The position numbers were made by a program, and so were the translations under genes. A stretch of 49,439 bases of DNA from contig JAAFIG010000019.1 in the NCBI GenBank assembly GCA_013298595.1, positions 1-49,439 of the forward strand, read 5' to 3'. The notes below the pieces were generated by a model that saw only the letters and a list, made by a program, of their open reading frames with translations, was not told the DNA's origin and made no database searches. Below are positions 24,736 to 33,490 of this stretch, piece by piece (position 1 is the first letter of the stretch; every line of letters begins with the position of its first letter). This DNA comes from Deinococcales bacterium. GTDB lineage: Bacteria; Deinococcota; Deinococci; Deinococcales; JAAFIG01.

Positions 24736-26546
24736 TGATTTTGATAGCCCCTGGCTTGTAGGGAAAATAACTGGGCGTACATACCGCCATTTGCCACCAA
24801 TACTTCATGCGAACCGCTCTCAGTAATTTTGCCTTGCTCGAGTACCACAATCGTATCGGCTAAACGCACTGTGCTGAATCGATGCGAAATTAAAACCGTC
24901 ATACGGTCTTTGGCTTGTTCTCGTAAGGCATTGATGGTGTCAAATTCGGCTTGGGCATCCAAAGCAGCGGTTGGTTCATCAAAGACCAGCAAACTGGCAT
25001 CACGAAAATACAACCTCGAGAGTGCCAAGCGTTGCCATTGCCCACCTGATAATTGTCTGCCACCAGCAAATAATCTGCCAAGCATTGTGTCGTAACCCTC
25101 AGGTAAGGTGTGCATAAATTCGTTAGCACCACTTTGTAAACCTGCTTTCTCAAGGGCAGCATTATTGCTTAAATCCTCGAGTTGCCCCAATGCCACGTTT
25201 TCTCGAGCGGTCATTTGGTACTGTCCGTAATCCTGAAAAATAATGCTCATTTCGCGTTGCAAACTGCGTGGCGAGTACGCACTGACATCCTCGCCATTAA
25301 ATAAAATTGTGCCACTACTTGGTTCAAATAAGCGGGTTAATAATTTGACAATTGTGGTCTTGCCCGCGCCATTTTCGCCGACTAAAGCCAAAGCTTGACC
25401 GCGTTTAATGGTAAAACTGACATCGCTGAGCACATCTCGAGTGGTTAATGGATAACGAAATGCCACATGACGAAATTCAATGGTTTCAAGCTGACCTTGC
25501 CAAACTTTACCAGCATCCAAATCGCGGTGGGTTAACTCGAGAAAAGAAAACAAATTTCGCATATACAACAAGCTTTGATAGATGTTAGAAACACCTGATA
25601 AAAGATTGGAAAATTGATTTTGAACTTGCCCAAGCCCACCAATAAAAAGGGCAAAATCACCAACACTTATTGCACCAACTGCCGCTCGAGCTAACACCGA
25701 AAGTGTCGCAATACCAATCAAAACACTCGAGAGCAAACTTGCGCCTAAATTCCAAATACTACGTTTAACAATCAGTGGCACAAGTTGAGATCGAAATTTC
25801 TGGTAATAAGCTTGCCACCGCGTTAACAAATATGATTCAAAACCGAAAAGTCGTACTTCTTTGACCAATTGATCGCTGGTAAGTAATGTACCAAGGTAAT
25901 TTTGAACTCGAGCATCAGGGGTGCGCCGCCGAATCATCCGATACGATTCTGCGCCAAAGCGGTTAGAAACAATCACACTTGGTAATGTGGCAATCAGTGT
26001 CAAAACCAACACCAACCAACCAAGTTGTGCCAATAAAACACCAATAGAACCCAGTGTCACGACTGCTTGCAGCAACGCCAGCACTTGCGAAGCCACACTA
26101 ATCGGACGCGAACCAACTTCGCTATACGCATCCTTTAAGGCATCATAGGTTTTTGCATTCTCAAACTGCTCTACCTCGAGATTGGCTGCTTTACCTAAAA
26201 TTTGCATGGTAATGGTGTACTGCAACCGATCACCCAGCAATTCTCGAGACGCTCCTTGCAACGCACTGAGCAAAGTACCAAGTGCGCCAATACCAATTTG
26301 AATCAATAATAACGTGGTTAAACTACTTAAACCACCTTCGAGTTTACCCTGAGTTGCCAATGCCACAGCATCCAGCAATAACTTACCAATCCAGAGTGTG
26401 GCAGCAGGAATAAAAGCTTGTAGCAAACTCGAGAGTAAAATAACCATGCTATGCAGTGGGCTGGCGCTCCAGACCAAACCCAGCGTGGCACGTAAATCGA
26501 GTAGCATTTGTTGAAAATCCGTGGTTTTAAGAGCTGAGGCTTGCAT
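24732..26546 (-). CDS. ABC exporter, fused permease-ATPase
   Basis: 604 residues: six transmembrane helices in about 1-330, then an ATPase domain with GENGAGKTT (Walker A), SIIFQDYGQY (Q-loop), RQLSGGQWQRLALSR (signature), LLVFDEPTAALD (Walker B) and VLISHRFSTV (H-loop). It works as a dimer in the cytoplasmic membrane. The TM domain resembles the peptide/lipid exporter group (MdlB/SunT-like without a peptidase domain); substrate unknown. The start is leaderless-type: TAGGCT lies six bases before the ATG. It ends convergently with the methyltransferase gene, with a 4-bp overlap. Confidence 0.9.
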   Translation of the reverse strand: MQASALKTTDFQQMLLDLRATLGLVWSASPLHSMVILLSSLLQAFIPAATLWIGKLLLDAVALATQGKLEGGLSSLTTLLLIQIGIGALGTLLSALQGASRELLGDRLQYTITMQILGKAANLEVEQFENAKTYDALKDAYSEVGSRPISVASQVLALLQAVVTLGSIGVLLAQLGWLVLVLTLIATLPSVIVSNRFGAESYRMIRRRTPDARVQNYLGTLLTSDQLVKEVRLFGFESYLLTRWQAYYQKFRSQLVPLIVKRSIWNLGASLLSSVLIGIATLSVLARAAVGAISVGDFALFIGGLGQVQNQFSNLLSGVSNIYQSLLYMRNLFSFLELTHRDLDAGKVWQGQLETIEFRHVAFRYPLTTRDVLSDVSFTIKRGQALALVGENGAGKTTIVKLLTRLFEPSSGTILFNGEDVSAYSPRSLQREMSIIFQDYGQYQMTARENVALGQLEDLSNNAALEKAGLQSGANEFMHTLPEGYDTMLGRLFAGGRQLSGGQWQRLALSRLYFRDASLLVFDEPTAALDAQAEFDTINALREQAKDRMTVLISHRFSTVRLADTIVVLEQGKITESGSHEVLVANGGMYAQLFSLQARGYQNH

Positions 26547-26710
26547 AGCACTAGCCTAACCTAAGACGTGAAAAGTCAGAATACTCGAGCATTTTGGCAG
26601 GGCAGTGGGTATTGATAAAAACTTTACTGATCATATCTTTGTAGTGCTCTTGATTTTTTGACGTTAGGCTGTTTCGAGCCTCAAGGGTTTTTTTGGGCTG
26701 CAAAAAGTTT

Positions 26711-26716
26711 TACAAT
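26711..26716 (+). promoter_or_regulatory. -10 box of the GGDEF gene
   Basis: TACAAT, nine bases before ATG 26726. No ribosome site is present, and this favours 26726 over the in-frame TTG at 26693. Confidence 0.45.
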
Positions 26717-26725
26717 GCTTTTTGT

Positions 26726-28363
26726 ATGACTGCTACCACTTCTTCCAGAGCTGAAATCCTTGCAGCGCTTGAGCTTTGGTTGCAAGTACGTTCGCAAAGT
26801 CCTCAAGATGCCGTGCCAACTTTAGAAACCGCTTTGGTATCAGCTCGAGATTTGGCTGATGCGGTTTTGTTGGCTAAGGTTTTGGTGGCACTTGGTCAGG
26901 TATCAAGTTTGTTAGGTAAAGGTTTGCTCGCATTGCAATATGCTGATGAAGCTGTTGAATTACTCGAGCCATTAGGTGAAGAATATGCGCCTGATTTAGT
27001 TGCAGCTTGGCGGATTGTTGGTCGGGTGCAGTACGATTATGGTCATGATGACCAAGCCCTCGAGGCATTTACGAAGGCATTAGCGATTTGTACAACATCG
27101 GTTGATCGGGTTTCGGTGCAGAGCGCAATTGCCAGTATCCAAATTGAATTAGGCTACTTAGAAGAAGCCATAACCATGCACAAACAACTAATTGGTATTG
27201 CCGAAAATGCTAATGATTTTGTAGGAGTCAGTCACTTACGTTCAAATCTGGCAATTGCTTTAGACAGATTAGCTCAAGACACCAGTGAAACCGAGTTAGC
27301 ACACAAACATCAATCAGCCGCGCTCGAGAATGCCCAATTGGCTTTGATTGGAGCTAGGCAAACTGAGCAAAAAGCATTGCAATCGCATGTGTTACGCACC
27401 CTTGGTGGTATGGCATTAAAATCAGGTAGCCTCGATCAGGCTTGGGATAATTTCGAGGAATCTTTATTATTGGCTCGAGATGTGCAATCACCCACGAATG
27501 AAATTCATGCTTTGCACCATTTGGCACGAATTGCCGAAAATCTACAAGATTACCCTCGAGCGCTTTCTTTAGCCAATGAAGCTTTAGAAAAAGCCGAAGA
27601 ACACGCTTATCAAGAACATGCTTCGCAAGCCCATCAGCGTTTAGCTGAAATTTTTGAAGCCATGCAGGATTACCAAGCTGCCTTAAAGCATGAACGTTTA
27701 CATGTCGAACTGGACGCACTGGTTAAAAGTCAAGCGGCTGCCCGACGTGCTGAAGCTCTAGCTGCACAAATGCAGGTTGAACGCGCCAGAGCTGAAGCCA
27801 AAGCCGAACGTGAACGTGCAGATGCACTTAGCCGCTTAAATTCGCAACTCGAGTTACAAGCCTTAACCGATGGTTTAACGGGAGTGGCAAATCGGCGAGC
27901 TTTAACGCAGTATCTCGAGCGAATTCATGCTTTGTCGCAGCGTTCAGAACAAGTTTTTAGTGTAGCGTTATTTGATTTAGATCATTTTAAGTTGATCAAC
28001 GATTCTTTTTCCCATGCTGTAGGCGATGCTGTGCTACGGCGCATTGGGTTATTGTTGCTTGAGCATTGCCGTAAAGGTGATTTTGTGGCGCGGTATGGTG
28101 GCGAGGAGTTTGCTTTGGTGCTGAGTGGTGCAACGGGTTCAACCACTTTCGAGATTTGTGAGCGCTTTCGTTTGTTAATAGAAGAAACCGATTGGCAGAG
28201 TATTCAAATGGGGTTAGCTGTCACGGCAAGTTTTGGTTTTACCGATCAAACCCAATTAACTAATGTCGATGCTATTTTAGCCGTTGCTGACCAGCATTTA
28301 TACATGGCAAAGAATTCGGGACGCAACCAAGTTTATCCGATGTCTGTTCTTAAAGTTGTTTAA
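26726..28363 (+). CDS. TPR-GGDEF diguanylate cyclase
   Basis: 545 residues. About 20-340 are tetratricopeptide repeats, then a short coiled coil (EALAAQMQVERARAEAKAER), then a GGDEF domain from about 375 with DGLTGVANRRAL, FDLDHFKLIND and the active-site RYGGEEFAL. An intact product-inhibition site RKGD lies five residues before GGEEF. It should make cyclic di-GMP from GTP in the cytoplasm, with the TPRs sensing a protein or peptide partner. TPR-GGDEF proteins are common in Deinococcus. Transcribed alone; a hairpin with a T-run at 28404-28436 may end it. Confidence 0.92.
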   Translation: MTATTSSRAEILAALELWLQVRSQSPQDAVPTLETALVSARDLADAVLLAKVLVALGQVSSLLGKGLLALQYADEAVELLEPLGEEYAPDLVAAWRIVGRVQYDYGHDDQALEAFTKALAICTTSVDRVSVQSAIASIQIELGYLEEAITMHKQLIGIAENANDFVGVSHLRSNLAIALDRLAQDTSETELAHKHQSAALENAQLALIGARQTEQKALQSHVLRTLGGMALKSGSLDQAWDNFEESLLLARDVQSPTNEIHALHHLARIAENLQDYPRALSLANEALEKAEEHAYQEHASQAHQRLAEIFEAMQDYQAALKHERLHVELDALVKSQAAARRAEALAAQMQVERARAEAKAERERADALSRLNSQLELQALTDGLTGVANRRALTQYLERIHALSQRSEQVFSVALFDLDHFKLINDSFSHAVGDAVLRRIGLLLLEHCRKGDFVARYGGEEFALVLSGATGSTTFEICERFRLLIEETDWQSIQMGLAVTASFGFTDQTQLTNVDAILAVADQHLYMAKNSGRNQVYPMSVLKVV

Positions 28364-28373
28364 ATCTCGAGAC

Positions 28374-28436
28374 TTGACAAGAGTTTTGGCATTAAGGTAT
28401 TTTACTAACACCTGTTACTAATTCGTGTTAGTTTTT
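28374..28436 (+). promoter_or_regulatory. Promoter and inverted repeat before the sugar transport operon
   Basis: TTGACA (28374-28379), an 18-base spacer and TATTTT (28398-28403) form a promoter for the permease operon. Immediately after lies an 8-bp inverted repeat, ACTAACAC (28404-28411) with GTGTTAGT (28425-28432), followed by four Ts. It could be an operator for the LacI-type regulator at 35717-36769 or a terminator/attenuator. Confidence 0.55.
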
Positions 28437-28462
28437 CTCAGAAACCGCAGAGAGGTTGTCGT

Positions 28463-29395
28463 ATGAAACAAGCTGCTGCAATAAAAGTACGTACTACCCT
28501 ACAGCGAAAAGCTTGGTGGAGAGCTTTTCTTAACCGCGAAGCCATAACAGCATATCTGTTTATTTTGCCTGCTATGCTTGGGTTTGCTGTATTTTATTTA
28601 TACCCAACCTTGCGTGGTTTACAAATTAGTACTACCGATTGGAATTTACTAAGCGACCCAGATTTTGTTGGACTCGAGAATTACCAAACCATGTTTCAAG
28701 ACCCTGTTTTTTGGAATGCTTTACGGGTTTCTGGAATTTATGTCTTACTGAATATTCCTGTGCAAACCATTGTTGGGCTGTTTTTAGCAGTCGCAATGGA
28801 TCGCTTAACCCGTTCTATGCTGGTAAGGGCAGCATTAATAGTTCCGTATCTCATTTCTAATGTCATTGCCGCAATGGTTTGGTTATGGTTGTTAGATCCT
28901 TTTCTTGGAATTGTTAACAGTGCTTTAACTACGTTAGGTTTTTCGTATCAATCGTTTTTTGGTACACCCGAATTGGCTCTGCCTACCATCGCAGGTGTAA
29001 ATATCTGGCGGCATATGGGGCTAACTGCCTTACTATTTTATGCTGGTTTACAGGGTATTCCACGTTCTGTTTACGAAGCAGCAATGATTGATGGTTCTGA
29101 TGAAATCACAACTTTTTGGCGCATAACGCTACCGTTACTACGACCAGTCACAGTTTTTGTTTTGGTTACGAGTATTGTTGGTTCATTCCAGATTTTTGAT
29201 ACCATCGCAGTTGCCACTGGTGGTGGACCAGTAGATGCCACTCGAGCTTTGGTTTTCTACATTTACGATAACGCCTTTAAGTTCTTCAAAATGGGGTATG
29301 CCTCTGCCATGGCAATTACCTTATTTGCGATCCTTATTTTCTTTTCAATTGTGCAATTGCGTTTATTTCGTGCTGACCAATCAGATTTATCTTAA
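28463..29395 (+). CDS. Carbohydrate ABC transporter permease, MalF/UgpA-like
   Basis: 310 residues, six transmembrane helices. The cytoplasmic EAA loop EAAMIDGSDEITTFWRITLPLL, which docks the ATPase, is intact. It should form the membrane channel with the MalG-like protein encoded next. The start has an AGAGAGG site. No ATPase gene is in this operon, so the pair probably uses a shared MsiK-type ATPase encoded elsewhere. With a GH4 glycosidase and LacI regulator downstream, the cargo is likely an alpha-linked oligosaccharide; that is inference. Few CTCGAG copies occur here. Confidence 0.9.
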   Translation: MKQAAAIKVRTTLQRKAWWRAFLNREAITAYLFILPAMLGFAVFYLYPTLRGLQISTTDWNLLSDPDFVGLENYQTMFQDPVFWNALRVSGIYVLLNIPVQTIVGLFLAVAMDRLTRSMLVRAALIVPYLISNVIAAMVWLWLLDPFLGIVNSALTTLGFSYQSFFGTPELALPTIAGVNIWRHMGLTALLFYAGLQGIPRSVYEAAMIDGSDEITTFWRITLPLLRPVTVFVLVTSIVGSFQIFDTIAVATGGGPVDATRALVFYIYDNAFKFFKMGYASAMAITLFAILIFFSIVQLRLFRADQSDLS

Positions 29396-29416
29396 ATCTC
29401 TCGAGGAGAAAACCCT

Positions 29417-29821
29417 ATGAGCCAAGCATCTAAAATTTCCAGCCGAGTTGTACAACGTTTCAGTTTTGGGCGTGGGCTTGCTTGGTTTCTATTGTTAATT
29501 TTTATTTTTATTTCCATCTTCCCAGTTTACTTTGTTTTAAAAACAGCGCTAACCAGCCATAAAGTTCTTGGTGAAAGTGCTTCAAGTTTTTTACCTGCAG
29601 AAGCTACTTTTTTTAACTTTGCTCGAGTCTTGGGGTTAGTTCCGAGCGAAGCTGCCCAAGCTGCTGGTGCGAGTGCCGAAACAATTAATTTTGTTGGGGC
29701 TTTACAAATCACATGTTTGTATGTACTTGTGACAGTGGTAGGACAAATCCTATTTAGTGCTTTGGCTGCCTATGCTTTTGCGCGATTACGTTTCCCTGGA
29801 CGCAATATATTATTTTTTTAG
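29417..29821 (+). CDS. Carbohydrate ABC permease, MalG-like, N-terminal part (frameshifted)
   Basis: 134 residues: first helix (FLLLIFIFISIFPVYFVL), periplasmic loop and the start of the membrane core (VTVVGQILFSALAAYAFARL). The frame then meets a stop at 29819-29821, right after a run of seven Ts (29813-29819). If the run had eight Ts, the frame would continue as NILFFLVLSAMMIPSIV into the next ORF, giving a normal MalG-like protein of about 305 residues. The cause may be a true mutation, an assembly or sequencing error, or a slippage site read by the polymerase. The start has a GAGGAGAA site. Confidence 0.85.
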   Translation: MSQASKISSRVVQRFSFGRGLAWFLLLIFIFISIFPVYFVLKTALTSHKVLGESASSFLPAEATFFNFARVLGLVPSEAAQAAGASAETINFVGALQITCLYVLVTVVGQILFSALAAYAFARLRFPGRNILFF

Positions 29822-29832
29822 TACTCAGTGCA

Positions 29833-30333
29833 ATGATGATTCCAAGTATCGTATTGTTTATTCCTAATTTTATTCTGATGAAGAATTTAGGTTGGTTAAA
29901 CACATTCCAAGGTATGATTGCGCCATCATTGTTGATGAGTCCATTCTCAGTGTTTTTCTTACGGCAATTTTTTCTGAGTATTCCACTTGAACTCGAGGAA
30001 GCAGCAAAACTTGATGGTGCAACCTCGGCTTTTATTTTCTGGCGAATTGTTTTACCACTTGCACAAGGTCCGATTGCAACATTGGGGATTTTGACTACGA
30101 TTGCAATGTGGAACGATTTTTTCTGGCCATTTATTGTTAATTCAGGTTCAAATGAAAATCTTCGTGTTTTAACCGTTGCTTTACAGCAATTTCGGGCTAA
30201 TCAACCTGGTGGTCCACCGGATTGGACTGGTTTGATGGCAGGTACTTTCCTGAGTATTGTTCCAGTTTTTGTTTTACTGATTTTTATGGGACGTAAAGTG
30301 GTTGAATCTTTGCAATTCAGCGGTTCTAAGTAA
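29833..30333 (+). CDS. Carbohydrate ABC permease, MalG-like, C-terminal part
   Basis: 166 residues carrying the rest of the MalG-like core: the EAA loop ELEEAAKLDGATSAFIFW..LP and the last helices (LSIVPVFVLLIFMGRKVV). ATG 29833 is only an internal Met; there is no ribosome site, so this part is probably made only if the frame at 29813-29819 is restored. Sequence conservation of the C-terminal half is excellent, with no further damage, which speaks against an old pseudogene. Confidence 0.82.
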   Translation: MMIPSIVLFIPNFILMKNLGWLNTFQGMIAPSLLMSPFSVFFLRQFFLSIPLELEEAAKLDGATSAFIFWRIVLPLAQGPIATLGILTTIAMWNDFFWPFIVNSGSNENLRVLTVALQQFRANQPGGPPDWTGLMAGTFLSIVPVFVLLIFMGRKVVESLQFSGSK

Positions 30334-30428
30334 TTTTTACAAACTACGCTCGAGTTTTTTAGAGCTTATAAAGGAGGTTTATCGCAATCGTCGGTTCGGT
30401 TCGGCATTTCAATTTTTATGGAGGAAGT

Positions 30429-31757
30429 ATGAAAAAACGGTTTGTTGCATTGGGTTCAGCGGTGTTGGCTTTAACAGTGGCTCTTATTCCGAGTCAAGCG
30501 CAAAGTGTGAGTATTGATTACTGGTTATGGGATACCAGTCAAGAACCAGCTTACAAAGCTTGTGCCACTAATTTTGAAAAACAAAATGGTATTAAAGTCA
30601 ATGTCATCCAAAAAGGTTGGGATAATTATTGGACTGGTATTACTACAGGCATGGTGGCAGGTAATGCTCCAGATATTTTTGCTAATCACCTTGCTAAATA
30701 CCCAGAGTACGCTTTGAATAAGCAAATTGTGGATATTGCACCTTGGATTGCCGAAGATAAAGTAGCAACAAATATCTACACTGGCGATTTGTTTAAACTT
30801 TGGGGACGCGCTGGTAAGCAATACGGTTTGCCTAAAGATTGGGATACTGTTGCTATTATTTACAACAAAAAGATGCTTAAAGATGCTGGTATCAGTGAAG
30901 CAAGCATGAATAGCCTGACTTGGAATCCAAAAAATGGTGGTAGCTTTGAAAGATTAATTCAAAGACTCACTGTTGATGGAAGCGGTAAACGCGGTAATGA
31001 AGCAGGCTTTGATAAGAATACAGCTAAGCAATGGGGTTGGACAAGCCTCAATGGAAATAGCTCTGGTGGTGCCTATGGGCAAACCGAATGGAGTCATTTT
31101 GCTGTTTCAAATGGCTTTAAGTTTAACGATGGTCCTTGGTCAACAAAGTATTACTACGACGATCCAAAACTGGCTGAATCGTTACAATGGCAAGCTGATA
31201 TTAGCTTGAAAAAAGGTTACTCCCCGTTATTTAAAGATATCAAAGCTACTCGAGGTGACACATTATTTACAAGTAGTAAAGTTGCTATGATTTTTGATGG
31301 TTCATGGATGATAGGTTCGTATAAAGCAAATTCCAAATTTGATATTGGTTTTGCCCAATTGCCAGTTGGTCCAAAAGGACGCAAAACGATGTTCAATGGT
31401 TTAGCTGATTCCATCTGGGTTGGTAGCAAAAAGCAAAAAGAAGCTTGGCAATGGTTAAAATATATGGGATCTGCCGCTTGCCAAGATGTCGTTGGTGGCT
31501 TTGGTGTTGTCTTCCCAGCCATTCCAAGTGCCGTCAATAAAGCTTTAGCTGCATTTAAAGCTAAAGGTGCCGATGTCAGTGCGTTCACCAAGCAAGCCTT
31601 GGCAAAAGACACCACATTCTTATTCCCAATCACAGATAACTCTTCGGAAATCAGTGCAATTATGGAAAAAGCCACGGACAAGATTTTCCTTGGGCAATCA
31701 GATGCTGCTAGTACCTTAACTGAAGCCGCACCAAAAGTTAACGCACTCTTTAAGTAA
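30429..31757 (+). CDS. Extracellular solute-binding protein, family 1 (sugar)
   Basis: 442 residues, with a signal peptide (MKKRFVALGSAVLALTVALIPSQAQS) and a periplasmic-binding fold of the maltose/oligosaccharide type (ANHLAKYPEYALNKQIVDI, YGLPKDWDTVAIIYNKKML, WQWLKYMGSAACQDVVG). It captures the sugar and delivers it to the upstream permeases. The start has a GGAGGAA site. The gene order permease-permease-binding protein is less usual than binding protein first. An internal terminator (31768-31795) follows, so this is probably the end of the main transport transcript. Only one CTCGAG is found in 1.3 kb, the lowest density of any long gene here. Confidence 0.92.
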   Translation: MKKRFVALGSAVLALTVALIPSQAQSVSIDYWLWDTSQEPAYKACATNFEKQNGIKVNVIQKGWDNYWTGITTGMVAGNAPDIFANHLAKYPEYALNKQIVDIAPWIAEDKVATNIYTGDLFKLWGRAGKQYGLPKDWDTVAIIYNKKMLKDAGISEASMNSLTWNPKNGGSFERLIQRLTVDGSGKRGNEAGFDKNTAKQWGWTSLNGNSSGGAYGQTEWSHFAVSNGFKFNDGPWSTKYYYDDPKLAESLQWQADISLKKGYSPLFKDIKATRGDTLFTSSKVAMIFDGSWMIGSYKANSKFDIGFAQLPVGPKGRKTMFNGLADSIWVGSKKQKEAWQWLKYMGSAACQDVVGGFGVVFPAIPSAVNKALAAFKAKGADVSAFTKQALAKDTTFLFPITDNSSEISAIMEKATDKIFLGQSDAASTLTEAAPKVNALFK

Positions 31758-31767
31758 ACTCGTTCTT

Positions 31768-31795
31768 GAGGGGTGAAAACCCCTCTATTTTTTCT
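31768..31795 (+). terminator. Terminator after the solute-binding protein gene
   Basis: A 7-bp stem with a GAAA tetraloop (31768-31774 with 31779-31785), then a T-rich tail. The next gene's ribosome site begins a few bases later, so it may act as a partial terminator within a longer operon. Confidence 0.8.
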
Positions 31796-31807
31796 CGAGG
31801 TGAATCA

Positions 31808-33490
31808 ATGAAAAAACATATTGCAAAGGTCATAGCCACGACCGTAACCACAAGCCTCCTCCTGATAGGTGTAGTGGTTGTGCAAAGTCAATCATCTGAT
31901 TCATCTCGGGTTACTGTTGCAATCCGTTCAAAAAATTCATTACTAATGGCTAAAACAACGTGTGCTGCTGGTTTTCTTGAGCATCGTCTTACACATACTA
32001 CGAAAGCTCGAGATGAGCAAAGAGCCGTTTTTGATAGTAATGGTTCAGGTGTAGCTGTTGCCGATTTAGATGATGATGGTTTATCGGATGTGGTGCTTGG
32101 TAATTTAGCAGATAATGTCAGTTTATTATGGAATCAAGGCGATTTTCGTTTTGCAAAAAAGAACTTAGTCAATCGCTTAGATATTGCTGAGCAAAATACT
32201 CGAGCAGTGGCAGTTGTGGATGTCAATGCAGATACCAAATTGGATATTGTTTTTACACACACAGCTGGTGCAATTACAGTTTGGTATAACCAAGGTAAGC
32301 GCCAATTTGTACAAGCTACCCTTGAGGGTGTGAATGTACCTGCGTACACCATGCTTTGGGATGATGTAGATAATGATGGCGATTTAGACTTGGTGACCAG
32401 TTCTTACGATGCACTTTTAGAGGCGGAGCAAAAAGATTCATTTATGCTGACTGGTGGTGCTGGTACAGTGCTGTACACCAATAATGCTGGTGTTTTTACA
32501 GCTAACCGTTTGACAAAATCTGCACAAACATTGGCATTGTTGATGTTTGATATGAATCAAGATGGTCAACGTGATTTGATTATTGGTAATGATTTTGCTG
32601 ATCCAGATACATATTGGCTCAATTCAAAAACAGGTTTTAGTACAACTCAACCATTTAAGCGCATTACCAAAAACACCATGGGTTTCTCGAGCGCTGATAT
32701 TGATAACAATGGTACTTTTGAACTTTTTGCAACTGATATGAAACCAAAATTTGATAACCTCGAGACAATTGCTAAATGGATGCCATTTATGGAACGTACC
32801 TATCAGAAATTACAATATAAAAGCTTACAACGTGCCGAGAATGTCTTACAAACTTGGACGGGTAATGGTTATCAAAATATGGCATATGAACAAAATATTG
32901 ATGCTACGGGGTGGTCATGGTCAGCACAATTTGGCGACCTTGATAATGACGGTTTTCAAGATTTGTACATTGTTAATGGTATGATTGATAAAGAGAACTT
33001 AAAATACTTAGTCAATAATGAATTGATTGAAAAAAATCAGACGTATCGTAACTACCGTGGTACTTTTCAAAAGGAAAGTACATGGAATCTTGACACACAA
33101 GCCAGTGGGCGTGGCATGGTAATGGCGGATTTGAATAATGATGGACGTTTAGATATTGTTATCAATAATCTTGAAACACCAGCTCAGATTTTTGAAAATC
33201 AAATTTGTAATGGCGATTCCCTCGAGATACATTTAGCTTGGTCACAAGTGAAAAATACAAAAGCCCTAGGCGCAATACTGAAACTCTATACCAGTGCTGG
33301 TATAATGCAACGCGAATTACTTAATCAAAGTGGGTATTTAAGCAGTAACGACACAAAACTTCACTTTGGTTTTAATAAAGGTACTACCCTCGAGAAACTG
33401 GAAGTGCACTGGTCAGATGGTGCGATCAGTACACTCGAAAAACCACAAGCCAATAGTCTGCTCGAGATCACTCGGGATGGAGGTCAATAA
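31808..33490 (+). CDS. Exported FG-GAP/VCBS repeat protein with ASPIC/UnbV domain
   Basis: 560 residues. It has a signal peptide, then beta-propeller repeats with Ca-binding DxDxDG loops: VADLDDDGLSDVVLGN, WDDVDNDGDLDLVTSS, FDMNQDGQRDLIIGND, FGDLDNDGFQDLYIVN, MADLNNDGRLDIVINN. The C-terminal ALGAILKLYTSAGIMQRELL and HWSDGAISTLEKP match the ASPIC/UnbV domain. Such proteins are extracellular or periplasmic and often bind carbohydrate or protein. The start at 31808 has a GAGGTG site. The stop overlaps the start of the membrane protein gene (TAATG), so the two are a coupled pair inserted between the transport genes and the GH4 gene. Confidence 0.85.
   Translation: MKKHIAKVIATTVTTSLLLIGVVVVQSQSSDSSRVTVAIRSKNSLLMAKTTCAAGFLEHRLTHTTKARDEQRAVFDSNGSGVAVADLDDDGLSDVVLGNLADNVSLLWNQGDFRFAKKNLVNRLDIAEQNTRAVAVVDVNADTKLDIVFTHTAGAITVWYNQGKRQFVQATLEGVNVPAYTMLWDDVDNDGDLDLVTSSYDALLEAEQKDSFMLTGGAGTVLYTNNAGVFTANRLTKSAQTLALLMFDMNQDGQRDLIIGNDFADPDTYWLNSKTGFSTTQPFKRITKNTMGFSSADIDNNGTFELFATDMKPKFDNLETIAKWMPFMERTYQKLQYKSLQRAENVLQTWTGNGYQNMAYEQNIDATGWSWSAQFGDLDNDGFQDLYIVNGMIDKENLKYLVNNELIEKNQTYRNYRGTFQKESTWNLDTQASGRGMVMADLNNDGRLDIVINNLETPAQIFENQICNGDSLEIHLAWSQVKNTKALGAILKLYTSAGIMQRELLNQSGYLSSNDTKLHFGFNKGTTLEKLEVHWSDGAISTLEKPQANSLLEITRDGGQ

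Noticed and set aside
30360-30428. Shine-Dalgarno-like AAAGGAGGT near 30369 as the start of a small gene
   Set aside because: No start codon follows within range; the solute-binding protein has its own GGAGGAA site.
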